Assembly: GCA_039583875.1 (NCBI GenBank)
Contig: CM077167.1
Location: forward strand, 151,979,010-152,043,009
Origin: Platanthera guangdongensis
Taxonomy: Eukaryota; Streptophyta; Magnoliopsida; Asparagales; Orchidaceae
Length of the DNA stretch: 64,000 bases
Direction of reading: 5' to 3'
Made by a program: the position numbers and the translations under genes. The notes below the pieces were generated by a model that was given only the letters and a program-made list of their open reading frames with translations, had not been told where the DNA came from and did no database searches. Below, in pieces: positions 23,008 to 34,321 of this stretch; position 1 is the stretch's first letter, and each line of letters begins with the position of its first letter.

Positions 23008-23392
23008 CGGGCAAACATTAGGTGCGGGCTGTACGGGCAAGTGAATTTGGATGTCAAGATAGTCTCAAAACGAAAAGTGATCAAAATAAAAGTTGTAGAC
23101 CTCGGGGAGATCTACAACTTTTCTGTTGATCACTTTTTGATTTGGAGCCGATTTAGAACTCGATGTGGGCACCAAAATCGGGGGCGGCGGAACGGTTTAC
23201 TGTAGCAGTTCCGCCGCCCCCGAATTTGGGGCCCAAATCGAGGTCCAAATCGGCTCCAAATCAAAAAGTGATCAACATGAAAGTTGTTTGTCTCCCCGAG
23301 ATCTACAACTTGCATGTTGATCAATTTTCGTTTTGAGATCATCTTGACCCCCAAAATCACTTGCTCGTACGCCCGCACCTAATGTTTGCCCG
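23008..23392. mobile_element. 385-bp foldback (long inverted repeat) element
   Basis: The two halves are reverse complements over nearly the whole length: left end CGGGCAAACATTAGGTGCGGGC, right end the same inverted, centre GGCGGAAC...GTTCCGCC around 23195-23213. Arms agree at roughly 85 percent by eye. A second, smaller hairpin (AAAGTTGTAGACCTC with GAGATCTACAACTTT) lies inside the left arm. It codes for nothing and is a MITE or foldback element. The TA-rich flanks make a TA target possible but unproven. Confidence 0.85.
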
Positions 23393-23870
23393 CACAGTAT
23401 ATGCCTCATATATATATATATATACTAAAACTAGAGCTCACGGGAAGTGCCACCGTCGGCGGTGGCCCAACCTGCTCGTCGCCGGTGTTGAAACCATTCA
23501 CCCGGTTCCATCTAGAGTTCGGACCTGAAGTTGAAGCACACACTTACTCTTCTTGAACCACCCTCTCGACGTGAGTCACATCACCATAAACAGACTGATA
23601 GTCTCAGCTCGAAGGTCCCACCTCTTACCCGGATGAATCTGACGTTCTCCACCTCCCTAGCCAATGCTGAGCTAGGCGCCTCTGAGGAAGAATATAGAAA
23701 GGTTCAACAACCAGTCCAAGGCACCTTCTCGATCTATTTATAACACTCTGAGTTTGATCTGTAAATAACCATACTGAACCGACCTGAAATTACTAGAATA
23801 CCCTGGGTTGGGTCTGCTAACTGCCAAAATTTGCAGTTCTGAAGGGCTATATGTAGACCACCGAGGGTAG
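23393..23870. other. No recognised gene; TATA-like site on minus strand
   Basis: A GC-richer stretch (about 23440-23730) precedes, on the minus strand, from a TTATAAATAGATC motif near 23745. The arrangement could be an old LTR or gene 5' end, but no frame can be assigned. Confidence 0.35.
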
Positions 23871-26800
23871 TGTAACATCTCATTTCCAGCTAGACCCCTA
23901 AGAGTGGTTTTGTCATTATTAGGTCATGACAAAACCCTATGAATTCCAAGTGGACTAGGTGAACTTAGGTAGGAAGGTGAAGGCCACCATGATCTGCAAA
24001 TAGTAGAATTCTAAACACTAGTTTAGGATGATCTTAGAGCTTCAACTTAACTCCAAGACCCCACCACAACACCCCTAACCCCTTGGGTGGTCCATAGGGT
24101 CACTAAGGACCCATTGGTGGCACTCAAAGTGGCCAAGTTGGCCTAAGCCCACACTAACCCTAAATAGGTCAAACTGGCCTACTTAGAGTCAATTGGTCCC
24201 TTCCTTAGCCAAGTGGACCCCACACATGCCCTCCTAACCCTAAAGTGAGGTCAATTGGTCACCAAGGACTCATTGCGGTCAACTCAAGAGGCAAAGTTGA
24301 CCCAAGTAACCTCTAGCCCCAAAGGGTCAAAGTGCCCTAACTAAGGGTCAAGTGACCCCAAGATGCCCAACCAACCCTACCCAAGTCTTCCTAAACATTA
24401 GGGGAGGCCAATGGGTCACCAAGGAACCATTGGGGTCAACCCAAATGGTCATGTTGACCAAGGTCAACTTTATTCTAGTGTTACGTCAAAATAGCCCAAA
24501 TGAGCTAACCCAAGCACAAACCCATTTCCCCCACTTGAGCTACTCTCATTTTTATTATTAATATCAGTTAGTACGCTGCCAATAGGCTGGAGGAGACATC
24601 AAAATCGGCCTTGATGATTAGGAGAGAGAAAAGCTTCATGTTTCCCCTTTAATGGAGGAGAGAGAAGGTGGGGAGTGAAGGCCATTTATGGCATAGGAAG
24701 GCCAAGAGCTCCTCTCTTCATGCTAGATTCATTCACCCTTCAGTTTTGAGAAGATCAACAGCCTTAGCCAGCCACATAGGGGCTGAATCCAGTGAATTCT
24801 CCATGGCCGAAATGTTCACCTTCATGGCCAATAATGGCCATTGATGCTACACCCTTCCTCTCCCTCATTTAGCGGTCTTAAAAGCATCCCTGGACTCAGA
24901 GGAGGGGTTTCCACAATCCCACTAAAGGAGTTGAGCCATTTGGTAGTGCTGTTACAGAATACCCGAAGCTCCAAAATCCGGCCATGGCACACCACCACAA
25001 AACCCATCGGCAAGCACGATTGTAGGTCCTTGTATACTCCTTCTATGGATAGATCTTAGGAATTTTTAGGATGAGAATCAGGATCAAATGAGCCAGATCG
25101 GTTGAAGAGTTTTCCTAGTTTTCCATGAAAAACAATGGGTCGGGTTCGCCGGAAACCACCCCTCCGGCGGCCGTTCCATCGCCCGGTGATAGACCCCACC
25201 TAAACGAAGGTGGTGGCGGTGGTGGCCGACCAGGGAGGTGGTTGGATGGCCGGGAAAATGGCTTGGAAGTTGCTCCAGGTTCGAGCAATCCCAGCTCTTG
25301 GCTGGAGGAAGAAGATGAACATGAGGTGTTTGATTTGCTTTAAGATCCGTGCTGGATCTGATTTTAATAATTCTTATTTTATTAATTTATGCCTCATTTC
25401 TGGGTTGTATTAAATTAAATATTAAAAATACTTAGGGGCTATTGCAGAAAGAGTTGTCAACATGAACATTATATCTCTGTGGGTATACTTTAAATTAAAA
25501 TTGGTTTCAACCAATTTGGATAAGTGGTTTGACCACAACACCCATTTTGGTGAGGAGTATACCTAGGCCCGACCAGAGACTATTTTTAGTTCCCCCATCA
25601 ATCCATCAATCCAAATGACTTGAAATTTTGGATGTGGATCATTCCTACCTATACCTAGAACATATCCAAAATTGTGAATTTTTGGAAAACAGTTTCCTAA
25701 AGTTTTTCTACTAATTTAATAATCCATGTAGGAATTATTTAATAGGTCTAATTATAGCCAAACCCTCCCAAATTTTGGTGAGTGGTCTCTGGTGCCATCA
25801 TAAGTCTATGCATAATGTTACATCACATTTGGTGATAATTTAGTTTAGAAATAAGCAAAACCAAGCCTTGCCCCTAAAGGCGTATTTAGGTCAAAGTGCC
25901 CCTTGTGGGTTTGAGTGGCCAAACCACCTCAACAGAGCTTGAAATTTTGTCCACTGGTTTGACATGTCATTTAACACCCTCACACGGATTATGGTGTGTT
26001 TTACGGTATATTAGCCCTAGGACCCTAGTTCTAATCCTAAGGATGAACTTTGGGGGCTTGTGAAGGACATAGGGGGTTATGTTATTGGATGAACTTGGGG
26101 ATCAATCCATGAGATCCTATGGTGGTGAAATACCATAGGAAGGGATATGGTGGTACTTAGACACATGTACCCCACATAAACCACTTAATAAGCATTTATG
26201 ACTTTAAATCCTAGAAATTATCTTATGGGTCAAATGACCTTGAATCTTGATGATATTTTAGCATGGACAATTTCATAGTATTATTAACCTCTGTTTAGAG
26301 ATCAGTTGATGATTCTTGTAGTAGTAACTTCCATATTACCCTTTTAATGTTAATCATGAAATCATGATGTATATGTGGTAGAATGGCTTGAAATTTTGCA
26401 ATAGATAATCAAATGTCATTAGGCAGCACTAGTAGTTTATTTGGAGTGGTTGAAACTTTATTAGTAGTACCTCCTTTGCAAAGTAAACTAGTGCACCTTA
26501 CTTGGTTAAATAGGAAATAAACATCAAAGCTTGCAGAGAAATTGTGATACTTAGTCAAGGAACGTATTAGGGCATATAAAAGCATGGAAAAATAATTAAA
26601 TGTTGTTTAATTGAGTTTACAAGGGTGTGTCTTCATAAAGTGTCTTATGATGGTTTCCCTTAGGATAATCTTTTACCTGGTCTACTGACTTGTGAGTTTC
26701 ATGAAACTTAGGAAGTGAAGTTTTATGATTATAATGTAGCTCTGCTAATTTTTGAGGAATTTTTGACTAGTATTTTTGGTACTTTCTTCAATACCCCTAT

Positions 26801-28837
26801 TTATATGAATTATTTTGGAATAAATATTTAGAGGTTAAATGTTGTATGAAAGTTTATGATATTTAGTATTCACTGATATCTTGTTAACGTATAGTGTTCA
26901 TAATTTTTGAATAGTCCTACCCTAAGTAAATCTAGTACTTCATGTTCAAATCACCCATGGATTAATTTTGGAAAACATTAATTAAATGCCAAATTTAATT
27001 AGAAATTATAAATTTCTGGATATAGGCTAATCATGACATGATAGACCCTTATTAATTATTTAAGGCTTTTGGATGAAAATATGGAGTACCTCCTATCATG
27101 TACATCATATAGCCTAGGATGGTCTGCACATAGTAAAACTGCAAAATGAACTCAGAGAGTTGAATATTAGGTTATTGGTAGAGGTAATGTACTAAGGAGT
27201 TCATCATTGGGAATAATGAAGGGATAACTAGATTAGGTGGTGCTTGGGTTCCACGAAGATCGTCTTTCCCGCGGAGAAGAAGAGTCGAATACATTAGGGT
27301 TAGTTCTAACATAACGATTAAAGGGATCTGGTAATAGGTAATGACCAAAAACTATAAGTGCCTTGCGAAAGTGGGCTTTGGGCTTAATCCCATCATTGTT
27401 CCTAGTGCCCTAGAGAGCCATTCACGGGGAATATCTTGGGCAGTCCTGGGCTAACCTAAACCGTAAGTAAAATCAATGTTTAAGAGCAACTAGTATAACT
27501 TGGGTTCCACATTCACACACCACGGTAGCTCGGGAGGTTGGTTAGGTTAGTATGATTAGACATTAGAACGGTAGGTTCAGAAGGTAAATGTAATGGACTG
27601 GATAGTCCGGGGAACCGGTGGCTTGGAAGGATTTGGATATATAAATAAGGTGACGGGTCTTCTTTATTGGACGGTCGTTCACATTGATGTCGATACGTTG
27701 ACTCGGTGGGTGTGGTTGACACTTAGCCAAAGAAAGTCTGGTGGATATGACCAACATTAGTACGTGGTGACTCTAAGTTGTGTCCTTCTAGAGGCATATG
27801 TAAGGGCTAGGTCTGGTAGTGTGGATACCCGCCTAGGAGTGGGGGGCCCGACCCACTGCCTCCGTTTGGCACTACGGAGGTTCCTGGGAGTGAAGCTAGT
27901 TGCCCAAATGGGGGGAACTAAAGGTCTGTGCTCATAGAGTCGTGTTTGTGAGTTGCACTTGCATGAATCATGGCATAACATAGCACTACACTCATACTTG
28001 CATTTAAACCTGACACCCCATCGTATAAGTCGGTATGGGACTTTTTATATGAGAGAGCCTTACAGAAGGGCCCTTAACTTATAAGTTTGTATGAGCATTC
28101 ATATAAGTTAAGGTTACTTACTTCTTAGTATGTCTTTCTTTCATATGCTGCTTATTTTACATGTTCACCTTACTGCTTGCTATTATAAAGCTGCCAGCTT
28201 GTACCTTTCTTCCTTAGCTGCATGTACATTATAATTAACTACTAGAATAGTTCCACCGTCACCTGCTTTGCTTACTCTCCACCTTCATAGCTTCCCTTTC
28301 CTCCTCCCCACTCATTGCCTAAGAGACATGAGGGATGGGTAGGGGATGATAGGACTTAGTCTTTTTTCCTAACGATTTTCAGACCATAACATTCCAGGGA
28401 CTTCGGAAGGGAGACAGGGAGCAGCAGCAGGGGACACAGCACCAGCGGAGCACGGTGCTCATGGAGGTGGGCCAGTCTAGCACAGGAGCACCGGCTACTG
28501 GTTCCGTGAGTGATTAGTTTACTTATCTTCCGCGAGTGGTTGTAGTCAGGATTTGATGTACCGGGCTTGAGCCCGTTTATATTTCCTTATACTGTTTTAT
28601 TTCAGTACTTTTATTATATGTGGACTTGATGTGATTTTCCTTTACATATATTACATGTGATTGTGGACTTAGTTTTATCCAAACTATGTGTATACTTCTC
28701 TTTCTTTTAGGTGATCGTAAAGGCCGGCAGGATCGACGTTTTGTAGTGGCAACCTTCCAGAGTGTTGGTGTCACCGCAAAACGGCGGTTCTGGGCATAAG
28801 ACCCTGGAGGATGAAAAGGAAAAAAAGGGATCTTCCA
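23871..28837 (+). repeat. Probable solo LTR of a long-LTR gypsy-type element, copy 1
   Basis: Begins TGTAACATCTC at 23871 and can be closed at ...ATCTTCCA (28837), flanked by GGTAG at 23866-23870 and 28838-28842. About 4967 bp, no coding frames, no PBS after the end. The first 1.1 kb matches 35439-36522, with runs built on GGTCACCAAGGACCCATTGGGGTCAAC. The lack of internal sequence suggests LTR-LTR recombination. The start is firm because of the second copy; the end rests on the CA plus the duplication and is less certain. Confidence 0.5.
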
Positions 28838-29276
28838 GGTAGAAGGGTAAAATTACCTGGGGTAGAAGAGTAAATTCCCCCTTGGGGGTAAGAAGGTAAA
28901 AACATCCTTTCGTCTATATGGCGAGTAGGGAAATGACCAGCGGGAGAGACGAGCCCACCAGCTTATCTCGCTGGCCTCCCGCCTTATGGGAACCATCTCG
29001 CCCTCAAGGGCCAGCCCGCGCCCTAGAGGACGTCTCTCCTGCAGCGCCGAGCCCTGTCTCGCCTTCTACGAGTGGACCACATGGTCTCACTGGCCTCTTT
29101 AATTCCTCTCGCCAGCTTCTCCGCCCTGCTGCTTGAGCCGCCTCCCGCAAGCCCAAGGTTGTACACAATCTCCGCTCTTTTTGAGGTTGCCCCAAACTCG
29201 GAAAGAAATTCCAACCGAGGCTCGCGGCGTTAAGATTCATTTATGAGAATCTTTGGCGGGCCCTCCCCCTGGAGTC

Positions 29277-29284
29277 TATAAATA
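29277..29284 (+). promoter_or_regulatory. TATA box upstream of island F exon 1
   Basis: TATAAATA about 70 bp before ATG 29346, within GAGTCTATAAATATGAG. Spacing fits a plant core promoter with a short leader. Confidence 0.45.
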
Positions 29285-29345
29285 TGAGACACCACTTCAT
29301 CATGGAGTGCCCCTTTCTCATTTACACCTCTCTTCTACCCTCAAC

Positions 29346-29572
29346 ATGTCTCATAGGCAGAGTTTTTGTGAGCGTCTCGCGTTGGTCCGGAAGCAAAAAA
29401 ATCCAATGTGGCTGCCCTAGTCCAATCTTTGATCCGCACCCCCGCTTCAGCACCTTCATAATCTCGCCTGAAAAAGGCAAAAACCGTCGGCACTCACTTC
29501 TCGTCCGGCGTGACCACTTCAGCACCCTCGGCAACCGATACACTTCCTCCCGCGTCCTCTGGGGAGAGATAG
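29346..29572 (+). pseudogene. Island F putative exon 1, unknown protein
   Basis: From ATG 29346 the frame reads MSHRQSFCERLALVRKQK. A frame change in an A-run near 29395 leads to SNVAALVQSLIRTPASAPS, one stop, then a Ser/Thr/Pro-rich stretch up to about 29570, followed by GTGATT, which could be a splice donor. The + frame has coding character only if the A-run has lost or gained a base. No family is recognised. Phase at the proposed donor is uncertain. Confidence 0.35.
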
Positions 29573-29624
29573 GTGATTATTGACTCATCCTCTCGCCTCT
29601 CTTTTGTTTTATCGTCTCGCTTAT

Positions 29625-29989
29625 TGTTGAAGTTGGTGACCGGGCGGTCTGGCGGTCTGTCTTGGCGGGTTGAAGACCGCGCGGTCTGGCAGTTTGTCTC
29701 AGCCGGCTTGGAGACCGGGCGGTATAGCGGTGTACCCTGGCAATCTCTCTTTCTCTCTCTGGTGGTAGCCGTGCGGTTAGCCCTTCTGTCTAACCGCGCG
29801 GCTTGTGCGGTTTGTTTTGTATAGTCCTCTTAGTCCTGTAAATTTTTAGTCCTACATCTCTTATTTGTATTCTCTCATCTCTCCTCCATTCTATATAAGG
29901 GAGGGCATACCTTTGTAATAGACACCTTTTTTGGATAATAAAGTTTCAGTTAAAACCATTTCGGTTTGTTTTCTGTTCGGTTTCTAACA
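29625..29989 (+). repeat. 5' LTR of element E
   Basis: 365 bp. The first 190 bp carries the motif array (ACCGGGCGGTCT, ACCGCGCGGTCT, GCCGTGCGGTT, ACCGCGCGGCT). TCTATATAAGG at about 29890 is the likely TATA box and AATAAAG near 29938 a possible polyadenylation signal. Confidence 0.95.
29636..29812 (+). repeat. CCGnGCGG motif array in LTR of element E
   Basis: At least six copies of (A/G)CC-G-(C/G/T)-GCGG in about 180 bp, several perfect palindromes such as ACCGCGCGGT, with GGCGGTCT words between. The 3' LTR has the same array at about 33624-33808. Related words occur after the PBS (30061-30365). Confidence 0.85.
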
Positions 29990-30001
29990 TGGTGTCAGAG
30001 G
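29990..30001 (+). promoter_or_regulatory. Primer binding site of element E
   Basis: TGGTGTCAGAGG directly follows the LTR end, a one-base variant of the initiator-Met site. Confidence 0.8.
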
Positions 30002-30450
30002 ACTCGATCTATTCCTCCTGATTGTGTGCGCTCTCTCTGCTTTCGCGGCTTGATTCCCCGTCTGTCCGCACGGCTTGCCCCTTCTTTTTCGCGATCTCCT
30101 CTATTCGCCGCGCTCTACTTCTTGTTGCCTTCTACCCGCTCCTGCTTGCTAGTCTCCACGGCCTCATCTTTCGTCGTGCGACTTGTTCTCCTCTGTTCGC
30201 CCGACTTTTTCAAGTCGTGCGACTTCTTTCCCTCTGCTTTGCTCTGCTTCTTGGTAGAGGTCTTCCTAGCCGCACGACCTGTTTTCTGTTCGCCCGGCTT
30301 GGTGCTCTTTTCTCTTCTTCGCTTCACCGTTCGGCTTCTTTCTCTTCTCGCGGCTTGTTCTTATCGTCGCGGTTTGCTCCTCTCTTACTTCCATGGCTTT
30401 CCCTCCTCCAGCCTGTCCGCCTCCGTGTTCACCTCTTCTGGTAGTGCTCA
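30002..30450 (+). other. Leader of element E in place of gag, motif-bearing
   Basis: Between PBS and protease the frame is open but encodes Ser/Leu/Phe/Arg-rich low-complexity sequence without a gag core or zinc knuckle. It contains CCGCACGGC, GTCGTGCGAC (twice), CCGCACGAC and TCGCGGC words like those in the LTR. The motif block may have replaced gag, or gag may simply be deleted. Confidence 0.6.
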
Positions 30451-30859
30451 CATTGTTACTCGCGGAAGATGGCTAATCGACTCTGGTGCAACAAATCATA
30501 TGACAGACAATCCTCAATGTTTCTCTCTTCTTGAAACACATGCTCTGTTGCCCCCGATCATTGTTGCTGATGGATCTCCCTCCCCGGTCCATGGGACGGG
30601 CATGGTTCAAGTCACTCCCTCCCTCTGCCTGGCTGATACCCTCTATGTGCCCAAGTTCCAGTGTAATTTATTATCGGTTACTTCTTTATGCAAGCAACTA
30701 AGGTGTTCTGTCATATTTACCCCTACCTCTTGTGCTTTTCAGGATTCAGACTCCCAACAGACGATTGCTACCGGGATTGAGAGTGGTTGCCTATACTTCC
30801 TCGACAACGTTTCTGCTCTATCCGCCTTATACTCCTCCTCTACAGATCTTCTCCAATGA
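30451..30859 (+). pseudogene. Element E protease
   Basis: Active site WLIDSGATNHMTDNP at about 30468-30512 with the catalytic Asp present, then VADGSPSPVHGTGMVQ, LADTLYVPKFQCNLLSVTSLC and GCLYFLD. A TGA at 30857 stands where copia proteins have Trp before the HLRLGH start of integrase, a G-to-A type loss. Otherwise open and well preserved. Confidence 0.85.
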
Positions 30860-31960
30860 CATCTTCGCCTTGGACATGCTCCTCCCGGAATTCTACGCCA
30901 GCTCATGCCGCACCTCCCTCCACATCATCCTCCTCTAAACTGTGATGCCTGTCAACTTGCAAACATCACCGTTCATTCTTCCCACCAACGCAAAGTCGGG
31001 GCTCTTCTCGTCCGTTCGACATCGTTCACTCTGACATATGGGGTCCCTCTCCTAACCTCACCATCGGTCGGGGTAGTTCATATTTTGTCACCTTCATTGA
31101 TGACTTCTCTCGATGTACGTGGGTGTATCTTCTCAAAGATCGCTCCGAGCTGTTCTCTGTTTGGACCTCATTTTATTCTATGGTTAAGACTCAGTTTGAT
31201 ACGTCTATTAAAATCCTTCGTTCTGACAATGCTAAGGAGTATCTTATCCACGACTTCTCCTCTTTTTGTCTTCACCATGGTGTTATTCGTCAAACAAGAT
31301 GTGTCTACACCTCACAATAAAATGGGGTGGCGGAATGAAAAAATCGTCACCTCCTTGATGTCGCTTGCACTATGATGACTCAAATGCATGTTCCTCGCTC
31401 CTATTGGGGCTATGCTGTCCTCCTCTCCTGCTATCTCATCAATCGCCTTCCCTCCACAGTTCTCCACGGTGCTACCCCCTTCTCCATTCTTTATCCGGAC
31501 AAGGATCCCTTTCCTCTTCCTCTACACATCTTTGGGTGCACCGCCTTTGTGCACTCTCTCGCTGCCACCCATGATAAACTCTCCCCACGTGCCACTAAAT
31601 GTGTCTTTCTGGGGTACTCTCCCACTCAGAAAGGTTATTGTTGCTTTGACCCCATTACCCGCAAGCAATTTATCTCTGCGGATGTCACCTTCTTTGCCAA
31701 TGCATCTTACTTCTCTCCCGCTTCCTCCTCTCCTCCTCCTGATCCTACTTCTCATACCAACCCACCCATTCCCTCTGCTCCCATTGATGTTCCACAATCT
31801 CCACTCACTCCACCATCTTCTCCAACCCAATCATCTCCACCCTCTACTCCACTTTCTCCCTCCACTCCGCTACCATCTCTCTCTAATCCCAGGCCAGCTT
31901 TCTCCACCACGGATACTCCGGATACTGAGGCACCTGCTGACCTGGATCTCCTGATTGCTC
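30860..31960 (+). pseudogene. Element E integrase
   Basis: HHCC entry HLRLGHAPPG and CDACQLA, then (with a frame change near 30970) YFVTFIDDFSRCTWVYLLKD (first Asp), KILRSDNAKEY (second Asp) and the catalytic-Glu block, which has TAA at 31318 and TGA at 31336 in place of Gln and Arg codons. It continues as [33 protein letters not shown] and the family's [13 protein letters not shown], then a Pro/Ser-rich linker. Both stops fit C-to-T change. Confidence 0.85.
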
Positions 31961-33605
31961 TTTGCAAAGGGGTTCGGGCATGTACCCAACACCCGCTTGC
32001 TGCAGTTGTTTCCTACGATCGTCTTACCCCTTCTCGCAGAGCTTTTGCACTGGCTATCTCGGCCACTGCCACCCCCCGTTCCTACCAAGAGGCCCTTACT
32101 ATTCCTCATTGGAAAGTTGCCATGGATGAAGAAATTGCTACTCTCACTGAACGGGGTACCTGGACCCTTGTTCCTCCTCCTTTCGGCACAGATGTTGTTG
32201 GTTGTCGCTGGGTCTTCGTGGTGAAGTTTCTCCCGGATGGCAGTGTGGATCGTTATAAGGCTCGCCTGATTGCCAAGGGATTTACCCAAACTTATGGCAT
32301 TGATTACTTTGACACTTTCTCTCCCGTGGCTCATCTCAGCACTATTAGGGTTCTTCTCTCTATGGCTGTCAACAGAGATTGGCCCATCTCACAGCTAGAT
32401 GTTAAGAATGCCTTCCTCTATGGTGATCTGCAGGAAGATGTTTACATGGAGCAACCTCCTGGGTATGTTGCTCAGGGGAGACACGGGTATGCCGACTAAA
32501 GAAGGCTATCTATGGCCTCAAGCAGAGTCCTTGTGCCTGGTTTGACAAGTTCAGTGGCATTGTTGCGGCCATTGGTTTTACAAGAAGCTCAACAGATCAC
32601 TCCTTGTTTGTTCGGAAAACCGCATCTGGTCTTGTTGTTCTTGCAGTTTATGTTGATGACATTCTTCTTACTGGCGGTGACCAGGATGGGGTATTGATGA
32701 CCAAGAAACACCTTCGTCAACATCTGGTCACAAAGGATATGGGCTCCCCGAAATACTTACTGGGGATTGTAATCTCTAGAAAGCCCAACTCCATGGTCCT
32801 TTCCCAACGGAAGTATGCTCTTGATATTTTAAAGGAGGCAGGACTGACTGGTGCTAAACCTGCACGTTGTCCTATGGCTGTTGGAGAAGACAAAACTTGG
32901 ACAGATGACTCGCCTCTTCTCTCCGATCTTACGAGATACCGACGTCTGGTGGGCAAGCTCATATATCTCACGGTAACTAGACCCGACATCTCTTATGATG
33001 TTGGCAAGGTGAGCCAGTTCATGCATGCTCCGAGGGAGTGTCATCTACAATCTGCTCTGAGGATATTAGAGTATATTAAAGCTGCTCCAGGGAAAGGACT
33101 CCTATTTCAGAAGAATGGTCACCTAAGGGTTGAAGCTTACTCTGATTCAAGCTGTGCGGATGACAAAGGGGTTCGCAAATCGACATCAGGTTTCTGCACG
33201 TTTGTTGGAGGCAATCTTGTGAGTTGGAAGAGCAAGAAACAGTATGTATTTTCCAGGTCTAGTGCAGAGGCGGAATATCGTAGCATGACATTGACTACAT
33301 GTGAGTTGAAGTGGTTGCGGGCTCTCATGCTTGACTTAGGAGATGTTTACAACTATCCTCTTCCTATGTTCTGTGACAATAAGGCCGCGATATACATTTC
33401 CAAAAATCCGGTCTTTCATGAGAGAACAAAAGACATAGAAGTCGACTGTCATTTTATTCGGGAAGAAATATTGAAGAAACAGATTTGCACTCCATTTGTC
33501 ACTTCCGACAATGAGTTAGCAGATGTCTTCACCAAGCCGGTGTCCGCTTCCTTTTTCCACATCTGCGACGAGCTGGGCATGATCGATATATATGCTCCAG
33601 CTTGA
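31961..33605 (+). pseudogene. Element E reverse transcriptase and RNase H
   Basis: [42 protein letters not shown], the motif A Asp in [15 protein letters not shown], then a one-base frameshift near 32470, then [29 protein letters not shown] (near 32650) and LGIVISRKPN. RNase H: AYSDSSCADDKGVRKSTSGF, SSAEAEYRSM, MFCDNKAAI, DVFTKPV and the end GMIDIYAPA with its stop at 33605. Catalytic residues are kept; the frameshift alone disables this part. Confidence 0.9.
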
Positions 33606-33612
33606 GGGGGAG
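33600..33612 (+). promoter_or_regulatory. Polypurine tract of element E
   Basis: GCTTGAGGGGGAG overlaps the pol stop codon and abuts the 3' LTR at 33613. This compact arrangement is common in copia elements. Confidence 0.85.
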
Positions 33613-33985
33613 TGTTGAAGTTGGTGACCGGGCGGTCTGGCGGTCTGGTGGTTTGTCTTGGCGGGTTGAAGACCGCGCGGTCTGGTGGTTTATCTCAGCC
33701 GGCTTGGAGACCGGGCGGTCTAGCGGTCTACCCTGGCAATCTCTCTTTCTCGCTCTGGTGGTAGCCGTGCGGTTAGCCCTTCTGTCTAACCGCGCGGCTT
33801 GTGCGGTTTGTTTTGTATATTCCGCTTAGTCCTGTAAATTTTTAGTCCCACATCTCTTATTTGTATTCTCTCATCTCTCCTCCATTCTATATAAGGGAGG
33901 GCATACCTTTGTAATAGACACCTTTTTTGGATAATAAAGTTTCAGTTAAAACCATTTCGGTTTGTTTTTTGTTCGGTTTCTAACA
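33613..33985 (+). repeat. 3' LTR of element E
   Basis: 373 bp, co-linear with the 5' LTR apart from a short insertion in the GGCGGTCTGGTGG region and a few substitutions. Followed by the CTTAT duplication. Confidence 0.95.
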
Positions 33986-34007
33986 CTTATTGACCATGCT
34001 CTTTTAG

Positions 34008-34154
34008 GGAAACCTCGCTGATTCCCCCATGCCTGCAAGTCCTCCTGACGTTACCGACCAACATTATCAATGCTTTGACTCGCCTTAGAAATCCTCCCCC
34101 CTATCACGAGTAACGAAGACCTCTCGCGGCTTGTGGGAAACTCTCGCATCCCAA
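34008..34154 (+). pseudogene. Island F putative exon 2
   Basis: An acceptor-like TGCTCTTTTAG ends at 34007 and a donor GTAAGTAAG begins at 34155. Between them the frame reads GNLADSPMPASPPDVTDQHY, has one TAG near 34086, and continues TSRGLWETLASQ to the donor in phase 0. Element E lies in the intron before it; without E that intron would be under 100 bp, a normal plant size. Confidence 0.45.
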
Positions 34155-34321
34155 GTAAGTAAGCGCATCCTGTCCTTTCGCTTCCCACAATTTCCTATTC
34201 CCTGCCAGGTACATTGGGACCACAGGTCTAGTATTTGTATCCATGTAGCTCATGTCTGCTAGCCTTCTTGTGAGACCACCCCTCATTATGATCTTCCACC
34301 ATTTTTTACGCAGGTATCCAG

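Larger units (their letters stand above)
29625..33985 (+). mobile_element. Ty1/copia element E with short LTRs, gag missing
   Basis: LTRs 29625-29989 and 33613-33985 (TGTTGAAG...TCTAACA) with exact target duplication CTTAT at 29620-29624 and 33986-33990. The LTRs are very alike, differing mainly by an 8-bp GGTCTGGT-type insertion in the right copy, so insertion is fairly recent. Only about 470 bp separate PBS and protease, leaving no gag. Order PBS, protease, integrase, RT, RNase H, polypurine tract. Confidence 0.95.

Noticed and set aside
22821..23084. Open frames of alternating Ile/Tyr
   Set aside because: Direct translation of the (TA)n microsatellite.
23008..23392. MicroRNA gene
   Set aside because: Arms are too long and diverge along their length, the unit has terminal inverted repeats and sits in TA-rich DNA; a foldback transposon fits better.
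23730..23750. Minus-strand promoter at a TATAAATAG motif
   Set aside because: No supported ORF or LTR end downstream; noted only as a TATA-like site.
31388..32334. Long alternative-frame and antisense frames over copia E (188, 154 and 102 codons)
   Set aside because: They overlap the well-supported integrase-RT frame and are Ser/Pro/Leu-biased shadows of it.
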